5,856 nt of DNA from Aphodosoma sp045600865 (GTDB lineage Bacteria; Bacteroidota; Bacteroidia; Bacteroidales; Paludibacteraceae): NCBI GenBank assembly GCA_045600865.1, contig JAZRYS010000220.1, positions 1 through 5,856 of the forward strand, in the 5' to 3' direction. Of the stretch, positions 5,656 through 5,856 are shown piece by piece. Each line of letters starts with the position of its first letter. Position 1 is the stretch's first letter. The notes under the pieces were generated by a model. That model did no database searches, had not been told where the DNA came from, and saw only the letters and a program-made list of their open reading frames with translations. Position numbers and translations under genes: made by a program.

Positions 5656-5856
5656 AACTCAAGTTTCGCAAGTATCAGCCCTGTAAGGGCGGCACATACC
5701 AGCACAGGGCGTGAACCCTGTGTATGAGGTTGTTATCCCGTTTAAGTCCTGTAAGGACGACACATTTATTTTCACCGTACATACCATCTAAATGTGTCGT
5801 ACCTACGGCACTCTATTAACGTATTTACCATTTTTACACAGGGCTCACGCCCTGTG
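5656..5856. repeat. Symmetric palindromic element, copy 3 (runs off the window)
   Basis: Positions 5679-5856 repeat the structure of copy 2 as a direct repeat about 463 bp downstream. It has GCCCT-GTA-AGGGC (5678-5690), CACAGGG-CGTGAA-CCCTGTG (5703-5722), TCCT-GTA-AGGA (5747-5757), GTCGTACCTACGGCAC (5796-5811) and CACAGGGC-TCAC-GCCCTGTG (5837-5856). The two long hairpins are again 134 bp apart. The 16-mer at 5658-5673 on its left edge matches 126-141 in inverse orientation. The right end is cut by the window. Confidence 0.85.

Noticed and set aside
5101..5856. CRISPR array
   Set aside because: The 4-bp boxes with 7-bp spacers and the 20-bp palindromes are far from CRISPR repeat and spacer sizes, and there are no cas genes.

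Overview
The window looks like a piece of a Bacteroidales chromosome, probably Prevotellaceae-like (family placement is inference). The support is a canonical Bacteroidetes promoter (TTTG, 19 bp, TACCTTTG), absence of Shine-Dalgarno sites with A-rich leaders instead, a secreted BspA-type leucine-rich-repeat protein, a GSCFA-family protein, and dense intergenic palindromic and heptad repeats. Both ends of the window fall inside copies of the same interspersed repeat, so it may be a contig or segment bounded by repeats.

Layout. 1-119 is the truncated right half of an interspersed palindromic repeat. Four genes then run leftward as one probable operon, read from right to left: a GSCFA/SGNH-like protein (3942-2989), a secreted C1B cysteine aminopeptidase of the bleomycin hydrolase/PepC family (3065-1686), a small TIGR04076-like protein (1638-1339) and a secreted BspA-like LRR protein (1342-197). 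A strong-looking promoter sits at 3993-4023. The genes are tightly packed. The GSCFA and peptidase genes overlap by 77 nt, so the peptidase signal peptide is overprinted on the GSCFA tail. The peptidase and TIGR04076 genes are separated only by a 7-bp tandem array. The TIGR04076 and LRR genes share an ATGA stop/start overlap. hemW (4030-5100), a radical-SAM haem chaperone, is transcribed divergently.

5101-5856 has no believable gene. It holds a TTGACAA heptad pair, a diverged palindromic half-element, two direct copies of a symmetric palindromic element (5213-5420 and 5676-5856), and between them a striking array of exact 11-bp period. In that array the self-complementary tetramer TCGA occurs nine times in perfect 11-bp register, and part of it folds into a 23-bp perfect inverted repeat.

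The operon mixes two envelope/secreted products (peptidase, LRR protein) with a probable SGNH-type enzyme and a small protein of unknown function. hemW is housekeeping. No joint pathway can be stated from sequence. The least explained material is the 11-bp TCGA array and the heptad arrays that form the leaders of two genes.
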